From NCBI RefSeq assembly GCF_040954835.1, contig NC_090711.1:8935501-8999500 (forward strand): 64,000 bases of DNA, in the 5' to 3' direction. Under the pieces are notes generated by a model. That model ran no database searches and was not told where the DNA came from. It saw only the letters and a list, made by a program, of their open reading frames with translations. Each line of letters begins with the position of its first letter. Within the stretch, counting starts at the first letter, position 1. Position numbers and translations under genes: made by a program. Origin of the DNA: Lepisosteus oculatus (lineage: Eukaryota > Chordata > Actinopteri > Semionotiformes > Lepisosteidae). Of the stretch, positions 34,661 to 46,317 are shown piece by piece.

Positions 34661-37600
34661 GTATGACAATAAAATCTAGAATGAAATTTGTTGATCGGTT
34701 ATCACATAGGCTGTTTTTGCAAAGTAGAAGACGAAGCAGAATTCTAAGCTTAACCCAAATCAAGATATATTTCTTATTTGCATTTTTTAAATTAATTTAA
34801 GATTTTTTTGTTGTGATTTTTATAATGTAGCTGCACGGATTTCATACACAGCAGACTGTCGGTCACTGAATGTTGCAAAACAAATAGTTAACCTTTCAAA
34901 GCTGACCTTCCTTCTGACCTTAAGAGAGCATCTTGAAACAGTTAAACTAGTTTCTTTTTTATTTATTTTTGTTTGCCAAGAAAGACCAAGCCAAAAACAC
35001 TAATAAGTGGTCTTGAAACAGACGAATGTAACAGAACTAAGAAAACTGAAAGTCTGAAACATGACAACACATATAGATAATGGGAGAAATAACAATGGTT
35101 ATACATTTTGCATCAGGTTTCACCCGTTCCATAACAGTGGTGTACTGATGCTTTATGTCCACAAGGAGGCGATGTGTAACCATGTAAATTCTTTCTCTGT
35201 CACTTGAGAGTCCGGTTACATGGTGATTGCGTGAGTTTTGTTCTTTTACACAACTAGCTCATTACCATGCCCACATGTTGTTACTTTCACCATACCTAAA
35301 TCATATTTATCTAGTCATTTTATCGGCTTGCAAGCGGTTTAGGCATTTTATTTCAATTTCTTGTGATTATCTCAAGAACTAACTCATTAACAACCCAGTA
35401 TTCGATCTGACCTGTTTGTTCCACCTTATTTAACTGCCTGTATATTTCACTGAAAAATGCATATTGATTTATGTTTTCCTAAACCGTACTGCTCTTAGAC
35501 TTGGATTTATATTATAGAAATTGATTTCTGAGAAGGAAGACAGATATTTGTTCCGAAGTCAAATAACCCTGTAAATGTAGCTGAAGAGAAAGAAGGCACT
35601 GAACATCACACAGTCTCAACTGTCCGGGATAGTCTTGGGCAGTAAGGTCTTTGAAACAATAACGGTGCTGAGAAGTGATCTGGTAACTGTAGCAGGTGTA
35701 AATCGAAGCAGGAATGGGTCTGGCATGCCGCAGTTCACCGCACAGTTAAAGTGTGTCTGGAGTGTAGCTCATAGAGGGAGGACTGACTGCAGGCTAAAGG
35801 CCACAGCCATAAGTCAGAGCAACAAATCTGACAGAAGTCAAAGGTTACATCAAGATAAAGGGATCACCATGGATAAGGAAAGATCAAAACACCCTTGAAA
35901 GTGCCGATTATTTACAAAAAGACTGTGAGGCATCATTTTCAAAGAAATGTGTCCTGGGAACTGAGCAGAGCTGACTGAATTGGGATTGACTTGTTTCTTC
36001 ATAAACAAGTGCTCATACGGGGTTTAGGCACAGACACCAGAGCTTAAGAACTGGACAAGCGAACCTTCAAATAAGGTGAAAGAAAAGACAGACACTGCTT
36101 TGAAACAATTAATACAAAAGATTTGGAGCCCTTGAAGCAACAAAGTTGGAGTCTTTCAGTTTGAAATGACAGGGTTTTATTTTCAGAATGTTTTGGGACA
36201 GCACTGTTGGAAACTATACACATTATATTCACTTAAGCACCTTCACATACAAACAGAAACCACACATCCGAAAGCTCTGGTGTGGAGTTTATTTGATTAC
36301 CATGAAAATGTCAATTGATATACAGCATTATATTTCAATTTCAAAATCCAGAATCCTTCTTAATACACACTTAAGCGAGGAAATACTGCATTCGTTTCAC
36401 TACAGGTATTTATAAAACGATGTTATATATTAAGTACATAGTGGTAGCATGTATAAAACGTATCATCTCAGACTTAACAGAAAATAGAGGTTTTTGCCTT
36501 TTCAGTTGCTAAACGTAATTATTTTTTTGTATGTTTTTGTATTTAGACACTATAAGCTCATTATCTTTCACAGACTGTCAAAAAACTGTGCTGTTTTATC
36601 TGAAATGAGATGCTTTTATCAGAGAGATCAGATTGCATGTGCAGTGCTCTTTTTTGCTGATGTACTATTTAAGCGAAAGATGAAGGAGATGAAAACATTG
36701 GGGGATAGATGGAAATCCTACCTCTGACATGATGGATGAAAATTGTTAACATCTGTTAATTACTACAATCAGTTTTGGCTATCTGATTCATTTCTAATAC
36801 TCTAGGCTATTGGGAAATGGATTACACAGGCTTTAATCACTCAGGTTTGATTTAATAAACATGCTTCGCAGTGATAGAAAAGGGGATACAAACCAGGTCG
36901 GGGGTACAGTTTGCCCTGCTGATCACTGTAACAACTAACTAAAGAGTGTTTGGAATTCCTATTTGACTTTGTCCTAAAATAATGACACGTAGCACTTATG
37001 GCAACTTATTATTTTACAGCTTATTAATTTCAGAGCATGTTTTTTATTATTACATTTTATTATTTTATTATTTAATAAATAGTTTATTTATTCCAACAGA
37101 GGCATATTTGAAAGAGCTTGTTTAAGTTTTTATCCTAAGAATCACAATACTTGGCATGACTTTATTTTGGTTGAATTGCTTGGATATTCATGGGTGTGTG
37201 TAATCCTGACACGATGCAACAGGTCATGTAATATAATTTCATGCTGAAATAAATCTTTACCATAAAAACCAGGATTTTTTATGTTGTTGTTGTTCTTCAA
37301 AAGATTCACTTGCTCGTTGCTGGTGACAATGCAGGGGTTAAAGCAGAAGTTTGACTCAAGCAGGAAATAAAACCAAATTTATCAATGGTTAGAATATGAA
37401 GATAATTGGAAATGAATCATGCTTAATGAAATTAGGAGGAGACGGTTTTTGCAGTTAATCCTGTGTGATAGATGATTAGTAACTTCTGTGATGAGCACAG
37501 AACAAAAAGCACACATAAACTGGGACATCAGGAGTAAAGAAAAGCCTAGTGTTTTGAATGGACCATTAAACATCTATAATGATGCTTAATAGCAATTCCT

Positions 37601-40600
37601 TGCAGCTGTATTAGACTTTTCATCCCAAACATTTCATACAGTATACACCCACCACTGATGTGCACCCCACTGGGTGATGCATGGCAGTCATTAAGACTAT
37701 ACATGAGATCAGGTAGCAAGAGAAAAGACCTCACTGATTGAATAATTGGGGAAATATAGGCTGGTCAATCTGAACAAGCCCAAAGTGAAATTCTGCCTGA
37801 ACACTGGGGTTAACACCCCTACTGCTATAAAATGTGCAGTGGAATTTTAATCATCAGGTTGTCTGTCTTGGACAGGATCACTGTTTAACCTCTATTCCTA
37901 AGGATGGTGCCTGCTACAGGAGAGTGTCTATTGTCACCCACCTGAGTCTTTGTTTTTGAAATTGTGTTCTATAGAATATAGTGCCACCTAGTGGTCCACT
38001 AAAACCTGGATTTGCTTAGTTTCCGAGTTCAGGGTACGAGTTGGTAATGCTGCTCTCCAAAAGTGTGCTCTGATCCAGAAAGCACAGGGCCTGCTATTAC
38101 CTGCTATTGACAAATTAGTATTTGTCAATACAGAGCTGCAAAGTGTATTTAAATTCAAAGTATTGATCATATTTGTAGGACATTACTCTCAAACCTCAGC
38201 AACTGTAGTGAAGTAATATTAATGCCCTTGAAAAATTTACAGTTTGAGGTGATTTTTTTAAAATCTTTGTTTTAAGCACAGCAACATAATGACATCGGAG
38301 TTATTTTGCTGGAGGAGCTCACAAAATAATTGTTAGGTGAGATAAGGTATATGAGCTGGCAGAGGAACTAAGTCTGCCTCTGGGAAATCACTCACTGCCT
38401 TTTTTTCTCCTTGTTACTGTGCTTCAGGCCAAGAGCTAGTGGGAACTATGCTATCTGACACTTGACTGCATTAACATATCCATCATTTGACAGCTGTAAT
38501 TACTTTAATTCAACCACATGTTTTCTTTAGCAAGTTCTAGTGGCTCTTGAGAAATCCTATTTTTCTCCCTTTTGATGAAAAGTAAAGTAGGGATTAATAT
38601 CTCTAGGTATTAGAAATGTTAGGCAACAGAATTACAAAGCCTGGTCAATAACATGCTTTCAGCTAAATGCAGTCTTTTCCTTACACTCACATTTGAAAAT
38701 CATATGTGACCAGTTTAAATTTTTAAATGCCATTTTAATCGACTTTGTGTTGCACAGATTTTATTTTGATTCAGGGAGCTCTGCTATACCGGTGCTCTGA
38801 ACTCTCATGAACCTTGTTCACTTTAAAATCTAACCCAGGTGTTGTTTTATAATCTGATCATTCACTTGAGCAGGAGCAGCACAAAATTTATGACATGTCA
38901 TAAAATCTGGTTTAGGCTATAAGCTAGACTTTGTAGTCCCTGTGCAAGTGTGAAGAAAGCTGAAAAGGACTAAAATAAAAGAAAAAGAAAATAAAGGTTA
39001 GAATTTGTAGTTTAAGCACACAAAAAGCAGTTTCAAAACCAAAGTTTCAAAACCAATAGCCAGTATAATTTGTACTGCATGTTTCCATCCTGCTCATCTT
39101 GGAGGTTATTCAATGTGAAAACGCAAGTCAAGTTGTTCGGCAGTAGTCTATATTGTCATGCTTTAGAATATGTTGGTTTGGAATTGTTTAAATCTTAACA
39201 GAAATACCAGAACACAAGGGGAAAGGACATCATCAAGGTGAATGCTGTACATTGGAGGTGGTGGAGGGGATCCCCATTAGCTGGAAAGCACTTTGAGTGG
39301 AGGGTCCAGAAAAGAGCTATCTAAATGTGAGGATATTATTTGCAAATAATGCAAAGGCCAGATTGTTTTTTTTAAGAGAATGCAAAAAAAAAAACCCACA
39401 TCAATAAATAAGTAAATGAACGAATGTGGCACAGAAAGATGCCTTTCACTTTCTACAAATAATCTAGCTGGGATTTATCTCCGCAGGTGAGAAACAAAAG
39501 ACTTCCACTTTCCAAGCACTGAGGAATAGAGATAGCAGCGGCCCCACGGCACACTCAGAGTGCAGCAGCAGCAGCTTCTCGGATTTACAAGCACTAAAGG
39601 GGCAAAACACCAAGGTATGTGTCTCCCATGCAAGACTGGTCAGACTAACAACAGGCAACTCTAAAGATCTGAAGTCATATCAGAAGATTTTTCAGGCCGA
39701 CCAAGACTCCTGGTTACTACAAGCACGATGATCATTTATTCTAACCAGATGAGTCAGTTGAAAATACAACACAATTTACAATGCGTAAAGAGTAAACCCC
39801 ATACAGCACATGGCAGTGTGAACAAGCACCTGGCTGATTTCATTTTACAACTGAAAACACCTTCAGAGACAAACATGGACACCCTCAGTTCACACTGCAG
39901 ATTGATTTGGCCTTTGCAACACTAAATTAAAATGAGCCTAATCAAAAGCTGGAGGATCAGTTCAACAGTAGTAGTGCATCTTAAATTGAGAGAGGGATCA
40001 GAAAACAGCAACTATCAAGATAGATGGTGTTTTTCCTATTAAAGGCCTGTTAATTGATTTAAACTAGTAAAGCATTTGATTAGTGTAAAGAGAGTGCCAA
40101 TCAATCAAAGAATAAAGTTAAAAATGATGAGTACAATATATAGAGAGCCAGTGATAAATCTTAGGCCAAAACTGTATTTAGAAACTTAGTTTCCTAGCAA
40201 CAGTTTTACAGGCCATTTTGTAAATAGATTCACCATAGTCCATGGTGCCGAGTACTAGTATATTCATGGAAGAACATGTATAACAAGACCTATATTAAGG
40301 TAAACCAAGTCTAGACTTGACATTAGTTTTCAATTTATTAACATGAGAAAGATAAGGCATTATCTGCCAGATACCTAGATATTCATTAGGTATGACTTTC
40401 TCACACTTTGTGTGACTAGAGGCACACTGACTATACACCTGCTGGTACAGGTTTTTCCTTTGCCAAAGAAATAATGTGACTACTGTGTTCTGGGGAGGAC
40501 AGGTGGGAATAAGACTAAGAATAATTCTTTATGTTTCAGTTGCTCACTTCCTGAATGACTCTGAAAATGCAGAGTTTAAAGTGAAACAGGCAGATGAACT

Positions 40601-42819
40601 GCTATCCAGGCTTAATCCTGTCTTGCTCCTGTTGCTTGCCGGGATAGGCTCTGACTCCCCATGACCCTGTATTATTAAGCGCTTAGAAAATGGATGGATA
40701 AGCAGACTGTGGATTTATTGTTTAGATGTCAAGTTCCTAATCTGTAATGCAGGTAGTAGTTATATTAATACCAACAAACCAGATCCATACTGAGGTCCTG
40801 CCTTGAAGGAAATGTAGGCCCCATTTACAGAAATATAAGCTGCTCAAACTATAAGATCAGAAGAAAATTGAGTGGAATGGGCTTCTCAATAAAATCACAT
40901 GCTGGCTTTTCATCCTGGGATCTCTGCCTATACCCAGACTTGCCATCTCTTTTTATGAGACAGGTTCAGATACTTTAATCAGGAGCCACCAGAAGTATGT
41001 CTGGCAAGCTACTCAAAAGCATCTTGGTTTTTACAAGGGCTGGCTTGACAGAGCAGCTCATTATTTGGCAGTAGAGCTGTGGAGCCGTAAAGAATATGAC
41101 ATATTCCTGAGAGGTTACTGGAGTTTTTCTTCTATGGAAAGAATCACAACAAAATAACCGAAATTACAATTGATCTTTCGCAATGCAGACTTGATTGTTA
41201 TCGTTCCTTGATAGCTGGTTTCTGAGAAGAGTTTCCTAGTCTGAGTTGGTAAATACTTTACATGATATGTGAAAATAAGATGTCCGTGTTACGCTGTTCA
41301 CAGGTACAGTGTTGCATGAAAAACACTGAATCAAAGGAAATGTTTTGAATGCCTTCTTTCAAACTTTCACATAGCCAGTCATTCACCTTCCTGCATCAGA
41401 CAAGTACTAATAGAACGTATCATTGCTGAAAAATAAGAAATGTAATTTTTGCAGTCTTTAAATTCTGGTATTGAAAAATGTATTACTCAAAAACAGATTT
41501 ATTCACATTTTAAAAACCCTGTTTCTGGATAGCAGTGGTACTCCTGGACCACATACCAGCTGGCTCTGTAGCTTATCCTGAAGCATTTCCAATAGTGTTA
41601 AACAATTTTGGCTATTTTAATTTTTTCAATTAAGTAACACATAATTACATTAGAATGAAGACTATCCTGCAGCGGATAATATTTTGGACTGGATTGTAAC
41701 TTCATTATGTGCTAAATTGATCAAAAACTCACATCTGTTCTGAGTTATTAGTAATAGCTGACTGTAACTGACCTAAAGATCTGCTGGATGGTGATATTCC
41801 AGGACTGGATGAAGTTAGCCAGCAAATAAATATGCATTCATTTTCATGGAATACGTTTTTAAAAATATCAATTACAGTGTCAGCTCTCTACTGTTTGCAA
41901 ACAACAGAAGTATTCAAACTACATTCTCTCGCATCTCAGTGAAGTAATAATAAAACAAACTAAAATTATTCCAGAAAAGAGCTTTGCCTATGACATGAGA
42001 TGGCAGAACAACTTATCTAACATTGCATTTTTTTCTCCTTAACAGGATAAAGATGTTTTGAAGAAAATAAAAGAGAATGCAAAGACCTCAAAAAAGATCT
42101 CAGATCTTTTAACCCTACATACCATTCAGCCTCCGGCCCAAACTACCCAATATAAAGAGAGGGTTCAAGTGAGTCTGAGCCAGGAAGCAAGGTCCTGTCC
42201 TACTTCAGGGCAGGAAGTAGGGGGCAGCTCCTTTCTAGACTCCTACTCTCAACCTCCATCTACCTGTGTCCAAAAGACCTGCACCCTCTCCCTAAGCACG
42301 ATCTTCTCAAGTAGTGAGGGATTTACACAGGGAGTGAGAGATGGCATCAAGAGGATTCCTCCACTTCTAGTTCAGGAAAGGAGCCTCGTGCCTTTGGAAA
42401 AAACATATGATGGCACATTTTCAGCAGGAAGACAAACAAACTGGAATATGGCATCTAGAAAACATCCGTCTGTGAATGAAGGTGAAGGCATCTCTTCCAA
42501 GAACAGCCTGTGCTTTTTCCAGTCAATTCAGGCTAGCGCAGCGGAGGTCAAAGATGTCCGTCAAATCAATTCAAATGAAGATCCACTTCATTCTAAACTA
42601 AGCTTGAAAGCAGCAGGACATTCATGCTTGGTTGGAGATGTAGGGCACTTACATTCAAATAGCAACATAGCCAGATGCTCTTTGTGCGAGGACAACCTTT
42701 CTGTCAGATCTGAGGACCTTCATGAAACTGAGACCCCTACCAGAGTTGTGCAGGTCACCCTGGAGGAGACAGACACAAGCAGCAGTGATGATGAAGGAAA
42801 GCTGGTCATTGAGCTCTAG
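28891..42819 (+). CDS. znf831: Zinc finger protein 831, whole coding span
   Basis: ZNF831 is a large C2H2 zinc-finger protein related to the HIVEP/ZAS family, presumably a nuclear DNA-binding regulator. Coding exons are 28891-34660, 39487-39614 and 42046-42819, joined in phases 1 and 0, giving 2224 codons including the stop (human protein about 1677 aa). The start is ATG at 28891 in a strong context (TTACCATGG), 48 nt after the acceptor at 28841-28842. Identity rests on the finger pair, on the HIVEP-shared block [20 protein letters not shown] (residues 438-457, continuing [10 protein letters not shown]), on the basic block [20 protein letters not shown] (611-630), and on the acidic C-terminus [13 protein letters not shown]. 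Most of the rest is Ser/Gln-rich and likely disordered. Two AATAAA signals follow at 43217 and 43344. Extra small exons in the two introns cannot be excluded. Confidence 0.94.
37796..38005 (+). repeat. SINE3-like fragment
   Basis: CTGGGGTTAACACCCCTACT, then GTGGAATTTTAATCATCAGG and CCTAAGGATGGTGCCTGCTA, then GTGCCACCTAGTGGTCCAC. This order parallels the body of the 5S-derived SINE at 4375-4845, which has CCCTACT, GGGATTTTTAATGACCA, GAAGGACAGCACC and GAGCACCCCCTACCGGTCCC. The 5S-like end is missing. It is diverged, so limits are approximate. Confidence 0.6.
39238..39345 (+). repeat. SINE/LINE tail fragment
   Basis: GGTGGAGGGGATCCCCATTA followed by GCTGGAAAGCACTTTGAGTG and AGGGTCCAGAAAAGAGCTAT matches a common fish repeat 3' region (GTAAAGCGCTTTGAGTGGAGTGTCCAGAAAAGCGCTATATAA). 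Only this tail is visible. Confidence 0.55.
39487..39614 (+). CDS. znf831: ZNF831 small internal exon
   Basis: 128 bp between an acceptor (TCTCCGCAG) and a donor (AAG/GTATGT). It enters in phase 1 and leaves in phase 0, matching both neighbours. It encodes [20 protein letters not shown] and then [20 protein letters not shown] before NTK. The serine-rich SFSDLQ-LKGQ stretch and the fit of phases support it as a real exon. Confidence 0.88.
40600..40702 (+). repeat. SINE 3' tail in ZNF831 intron
   Basis: CCGGGATAGGCTCTGACTCC followed by CCATGACCCTGTATTATTAA and GCGCTTAGAAAATGGATGGA is the typical 3' end of fish tRNA-type SINEs (GGGATAGGCTCCAGCTCCCC..GACCCTGAATTGGATAAGCGGTTAGAAAATGGATGGA). The 5' part is gone. 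Confidence 0.75.
42046..42819 (+). CDS. znf831: ZNF831 terminal coding exon
   Basis: It begins after TTTTCTCCTTAACAG with GAT AAA GAT GTT TTG (DKDVL) and runs 257 codons to TAG at 42817-42819. The start is lysine-rich ([13 protein letters not shown]). The end, [20 protein letters not shown] then LVIEL, matches the human ZNF831 end (TSSDDEDRLVIEI), which fixes both the gene identity and the last exon. AATAAA at 43217-43222 and 43344-43349 are candidate poly(A) signals for a 3' UTR of about 0.4-0.55 kb. Confidence 0.93.
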   Translation, partial: DKDVLKKIKENAKTSKKISDLLTLHTIQPPAQTTQYKERVQVSLSQEARSCPTSGQEVGGSSFLDSYSQPPSTCVQKTCTLSLSTIFSSSEGFTQGVRDGIKRIPPLLVQERSLVPLEKTYDGTFSAGRQTNWNMASRKHPSVNEGEGISSKNSLCFFQSIQASAAEVKDVRQINSNEDPLHSKLSLKAAGHSCLVGDVGHLHSNSNIARCSLCEDNLSVRSEDLHETETPTRVVQVTLEETDTSSSDDEGKLVIEL

Positions 42820-44898
42820 CGGAGAAGAAGCTCTGGACGTCCACAACATCATCACAATTTAGGTTATGAGCTGGGGTTTAATTAAGGAGATATGGAAATG
42901 TTCAGGTTCTGAAACGCCTGGTACTACTGCAGTACTCTGATACTTCAGCTCTTTAAATGTCTGACTAATTATAAATTCATTCAGTTTTATAAGAAAGGAC
43001 TTGGCTGTGCCAAAGCCCTGAACTTGAGTGGACTGCAATGCCTGGTAACTACTCTTGGGTGTAAAGACATAAACAGTGTTGTAAAAATGGCACTTCAAAA
43101 ATTCAGAGAATAACCCAGCCAGTGACTGAAGCCCAGGGAGAACAGGTGGTGTGCACTGAAAGCAAAATGATAAGTGTCTATAGATAAGACAGCAGTGTTA
43201 ACTTTCTTTTTTGTCAAATAAACCTCTGATCTGTTTGATATCAGTTCTGCTAAGCTGAATGTAAACAATATATCAAAGTCACATATTAATGTTTTTGTGG
43301 CCTTCCATTCTTTTTGAACTGTGGGATGTTTTCTTATGTTGTCAATAAAGAATTTTATAAAATGCATTTGTAAATCTGCATATACTATCCTAAAGCAGTA
43401 CTGCCATCCTGCTGAAAACAGCCTTTTTTGTGTGTTGTCAATTCAAACATCATTCTTCCATGGTTTATAATTAAATTGCGGGAACATATCCACAAAATCA
43501 AATCTAATTTTAGCAAATAACATCCATTAAGAATTTTCAACATCTGTTTTTTGCATTTAACAGTACCCAGTTTTAAATCTTTTTTCAATTATCAAAATGA
43601 AATCAGAACACAAGAAAAAGCTGCAGTCATACAGCTCGTATACTAGTTTTATGTCTATATACAACAATCTCCAAAATATGAATACACAAGTTACTCCAGA
43701 GTTGCAGACTCTTTTAATAAACAAATATTTCCTGGAACTGACAAGGACAATAAAATCATTATTTCCTAATGGTTTTGCCTGTAAGAAAACTGCGATTTTT
43801 AAAATTAATATTGCCACAAAGAAATTCCCAAACCTGACTCATTCATTTTCATCACTCCAATTGTTGCTTTGCAGTTGTTTTCTTTGTCTTCCTTTTTGGT
43901 TTTAATCTTCATTTTGCCTCCCAGCAATTATTCTAACATTATTAAATTTCCTAAATCTCAATCAATACATTTTAAAGACAACTTGATCCTACACGTTATT
44001 TTCAAATTATCGGTGGAAATAGATTGTAAGAAGTCCTTTAGGGCTTTCCATATGCATTTAACATACTCATCAACTGTAGTATGCAGTAAATTATTCAGAA
44101 AGGAATCACTCGGAGATCATTTTGTCAAAGCACTGGTGGGTTTCATATTTGTTGAGAAATGCATGGTATTTCTTGGCATGGAAAAAGATGACAGATATTG
44201 AGTCAAGTGCAAGTGATTACCCTTAACAACAAGATAAAATAACAGAACCAAGGTAAAACATCATACTGTTACTCAAACTTTGGCAACTCTAATGCAATAA
44301 ACGTGTTTTTTTCACATGCAATTCATATAACATAAGAATGCATATTTTCCAAAAAAACACCAAAGAGGAGCCAAAATTATTTTGGTGCTTCAGGAATCTC
44401 CAGCATAATGGGACAGATCACCCTCTGTGGCTGACATTAGAGGCCTTAGATCCACGTGTCCTTGTGCCTGATTAACGCTGTCACCTTGACAACTTTAGAG
44501 TTACAATGTGATTGATAACTCCTTGAGAAATTAAATGATCAATAACAAGCAACTGACCCTTTAGCAAGCATAATTTTACATAGTAAAAAACGTTCAAACC
44601 TTTGGTACCTCCTTTGTGTTATTGGTAACATCTGTGCTACTGTGAGTTAAATTACAACCTAACTTTACACGCGTCCTGCTTCTAGTTTGAGTTGTTGCCA
44701 GTTAATTGGGAAATAAAGAAATCTCATTAATACAGTGAACAATGCTGAACACAAGCCATTCTTCAATCAAGCCAATCCAAGTCAACAACTGAATACAAAG
44801 CCAGTGCATTACAGATTCTATAGGCCAAAACACATCTTGAATGTTTTCATAAGAAACTATGTATATCAATGAAGTTGTTAGTGTCTTTTAACAGAATG
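42820..44898. other. ZNF831 3' UTR and intergenic DNA
   Basis: Besides the probable 3' UTR up to about 43370, no gene is seen. Open frames around 43557-44201 are AT-driven, lie on both strands and match nothing I know. Confidence 0.5.
43217..43349 (+). terminator. Candidate ZNF831 poly(A) signals
   Basis: Two canonical AATAAA hexamers, at 43217-43222 (TCAAATAAACC) and 43344-43349 (TCAATAAAGA), lie 0.4 and 0.53 kb after the ZNF831 stop codon. The second is followed by T/G-rich sequence within 30 nt. Confidence 0.55.
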
Positions 44899-44900
44899 TA

Positions 44901-45113
44901 CAGTGCCTTGCGAAAGTATTCGGCCCCCTTGAACTTTTCAACCTTTTGCCACATTTCAGGCTTCAAACATAAAGATATAAATTTTTTATTTTATGTGAAG
45001 AATCACCAACAAGTGGGACACAATTGTGAAGTGGAACGAAATCTATTGGATTTTTGAAACTTTTTTAACTAATAAAAAAATGAAAAGTGGGCCGTGCAAA
45101 ATTATTCGGCCCC
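44901..45113 (+). repeat. Left terminal inverted repeat of the Tc1 element
   Basis: 213 bp. Contains the GCAGGCTTCAAAC-like inner segment TTCAGGCTTCAAACATAAAG and ends CAAAATTATTCGGCCCC. The outer 30 bp and the inner segment are where Tc1-type transposases usually bind. Confidence 0.93.
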
Positions 45114-45291
45114 TTTACTTTCAGTGCAGCAAACTCACACCAGAAGTTCAGCGAGGATCTCTGAATGATCCAATGTTGTCCTAAATGACTGATGGTGATA
45201 AATAGAATCCACCTGTGTGTAATCAAGTCTCTGTATAAATGCACCTGCTCTGTGATAGTCTCAAGGTTCTGTTGAAAGCGCAGAGAGCATC

Positions 45292-46311
45292 ATGAAGACC
45301 AAGGAACACACCAGGCAGGTCCGTAATACTGTTGTGGAGAAGTTTAAAACCGGATTTGGATACAAAAAGATTTCCCAAGCTTCAAACATCCCAAGGAGCA
45401 CTGTGCAAGCGATCATCTTGAAATGGAAGGAGTATCAGACCACTACAAATCTACCAAGACCTGGCCGTCCCTCTAAACTTTCAGCTCAGACAAGGAGAAG
45501 ACTGATCAGAGATGCAGCCAAGAGGCCCATGATCACTCTGGATGAACTGCAGAGAACTACAGCTGAGGTGGGAGAGTCTGTCCATAGGACAACAATCAGT
45601 CTTACACTGCACAAATCTGGCCTTTATGGAAGAGTGGCAAGAAGAAAGCCATTTCTCAAAGATATCCATAAAAAGTCTCGTCTAAAGTTTGCCACAAGCC
45701 ACCTGGGAGACACCCCAAACATGTGGAAGAAGGTGCTCTGGTCAGATGAAACCAAAATCGAACTTTTTGGCCACAATGCAAAACGATATGTTTGGCGTAA
45801 AAGCAACACAGCTCATCACCCTCAACACACCATCCCCACTGTCAAACATGGTGGTGGCAGCATCATGGTTTGGGCCTGCTTTTCTTCAGCAGGGACAGGG
45901 AAGATGGCTAAAATTGAGGGGAAGATGGATGCAGCCAAATACAGGACCATTCTGGATGAAAACCTGTTGGAGTCTGCAAAAGACCTGAAACTGGGACGGA
46001 GATTTATCTTCCAACAAGACAATGATCCCAAACATACAGCAAAATCTACAAAGGAATGGTTCACAAATAAACGTATCCAGGTGTTTGAATGGCCAAGTCA
46101 AAGTCCAGACCTGAATCCAATCGAGAATCTGTGGAAAGAGCTGAAAACTGCTGTTCACAAACGCTCTCCATCCAACCTCACTGAGCTCGAGCTGTTTTGC
46201 AAGGAAGAATGGGCAAGAATTTCAGTCTCTCGATGTGCAAAACTGATAGAGACATACCCCAAGCGACTTGCAGCTGTAATCGCAGCAAAAGGTGGCTCTA
46301 CAAAGTATTAA
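45292..46311 (+). CDS. Tc1 transposase, 339 aa, intact
   Basis: The enzyme cuts and pastes its own transposon at TA sites in nuclear DNA. The N-terminal paired-type DNA-binding region (residues about 1-110) holds two helix-turn-helix segments separated by the RPGRPSK linker (56-62). The catalytic core has D152 (VLWSDE), D243 (FIFQQDND) and E278 (SPDLNPIE), exactly 34 residues between D243 and E278 (DD34E), and the glycine box HGGGSIMVW (186-194). The length of 339 aa is normal for the family. The ATG at 45292 is the expected start; the frame has no break. At residue 104 (TISLTL) family members I recall have Arg, so activity is not certain. Confidence 0.96.
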   Translation: MKTKEHTRQVRNTVVEKFKTGFGYKKISQASNIPRSTVQAIILKWKEYQTTTNLPRPGRPSKLSAQTRRRLIRDAAKRPMITLDELQRTTAEVGESVHRTTISLTLHKSGLYGRVARRKPFLKDIHKKSRLKFATSHLGDTPNMWKKVLWSDETKIELFGHNAKRYVWRKSNTAHHPQHTIPTVKHGGGSIMVWACFSSAGTGKMAKIEGKMDAAKYRTILDENLLESAKDLKLGRRFIFQQDNDPKHTAKSTKEWFTNKRIQVFEWPSQSPDLNPIENLWKELKTAVHKRSPSNLTELELFCKEEWARISVSRCAKLIETYPKRLAAVIAAKGGSTKY

Positions 46312-46317
46312 CGCAAG

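Larger units (their letters stand above)
34661..39486 (+). other. ZNF831 intron
   Basis: A 4.8-kb intron with GT...AG ends. It contains a SINE3-like fragment (37796-38005) and a SINE tail-like fragment (39238-39345); otherwise nothing coding is recognised. A 87-codon frame at 35635-35898 resembles no family. Confidence 0.7.
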
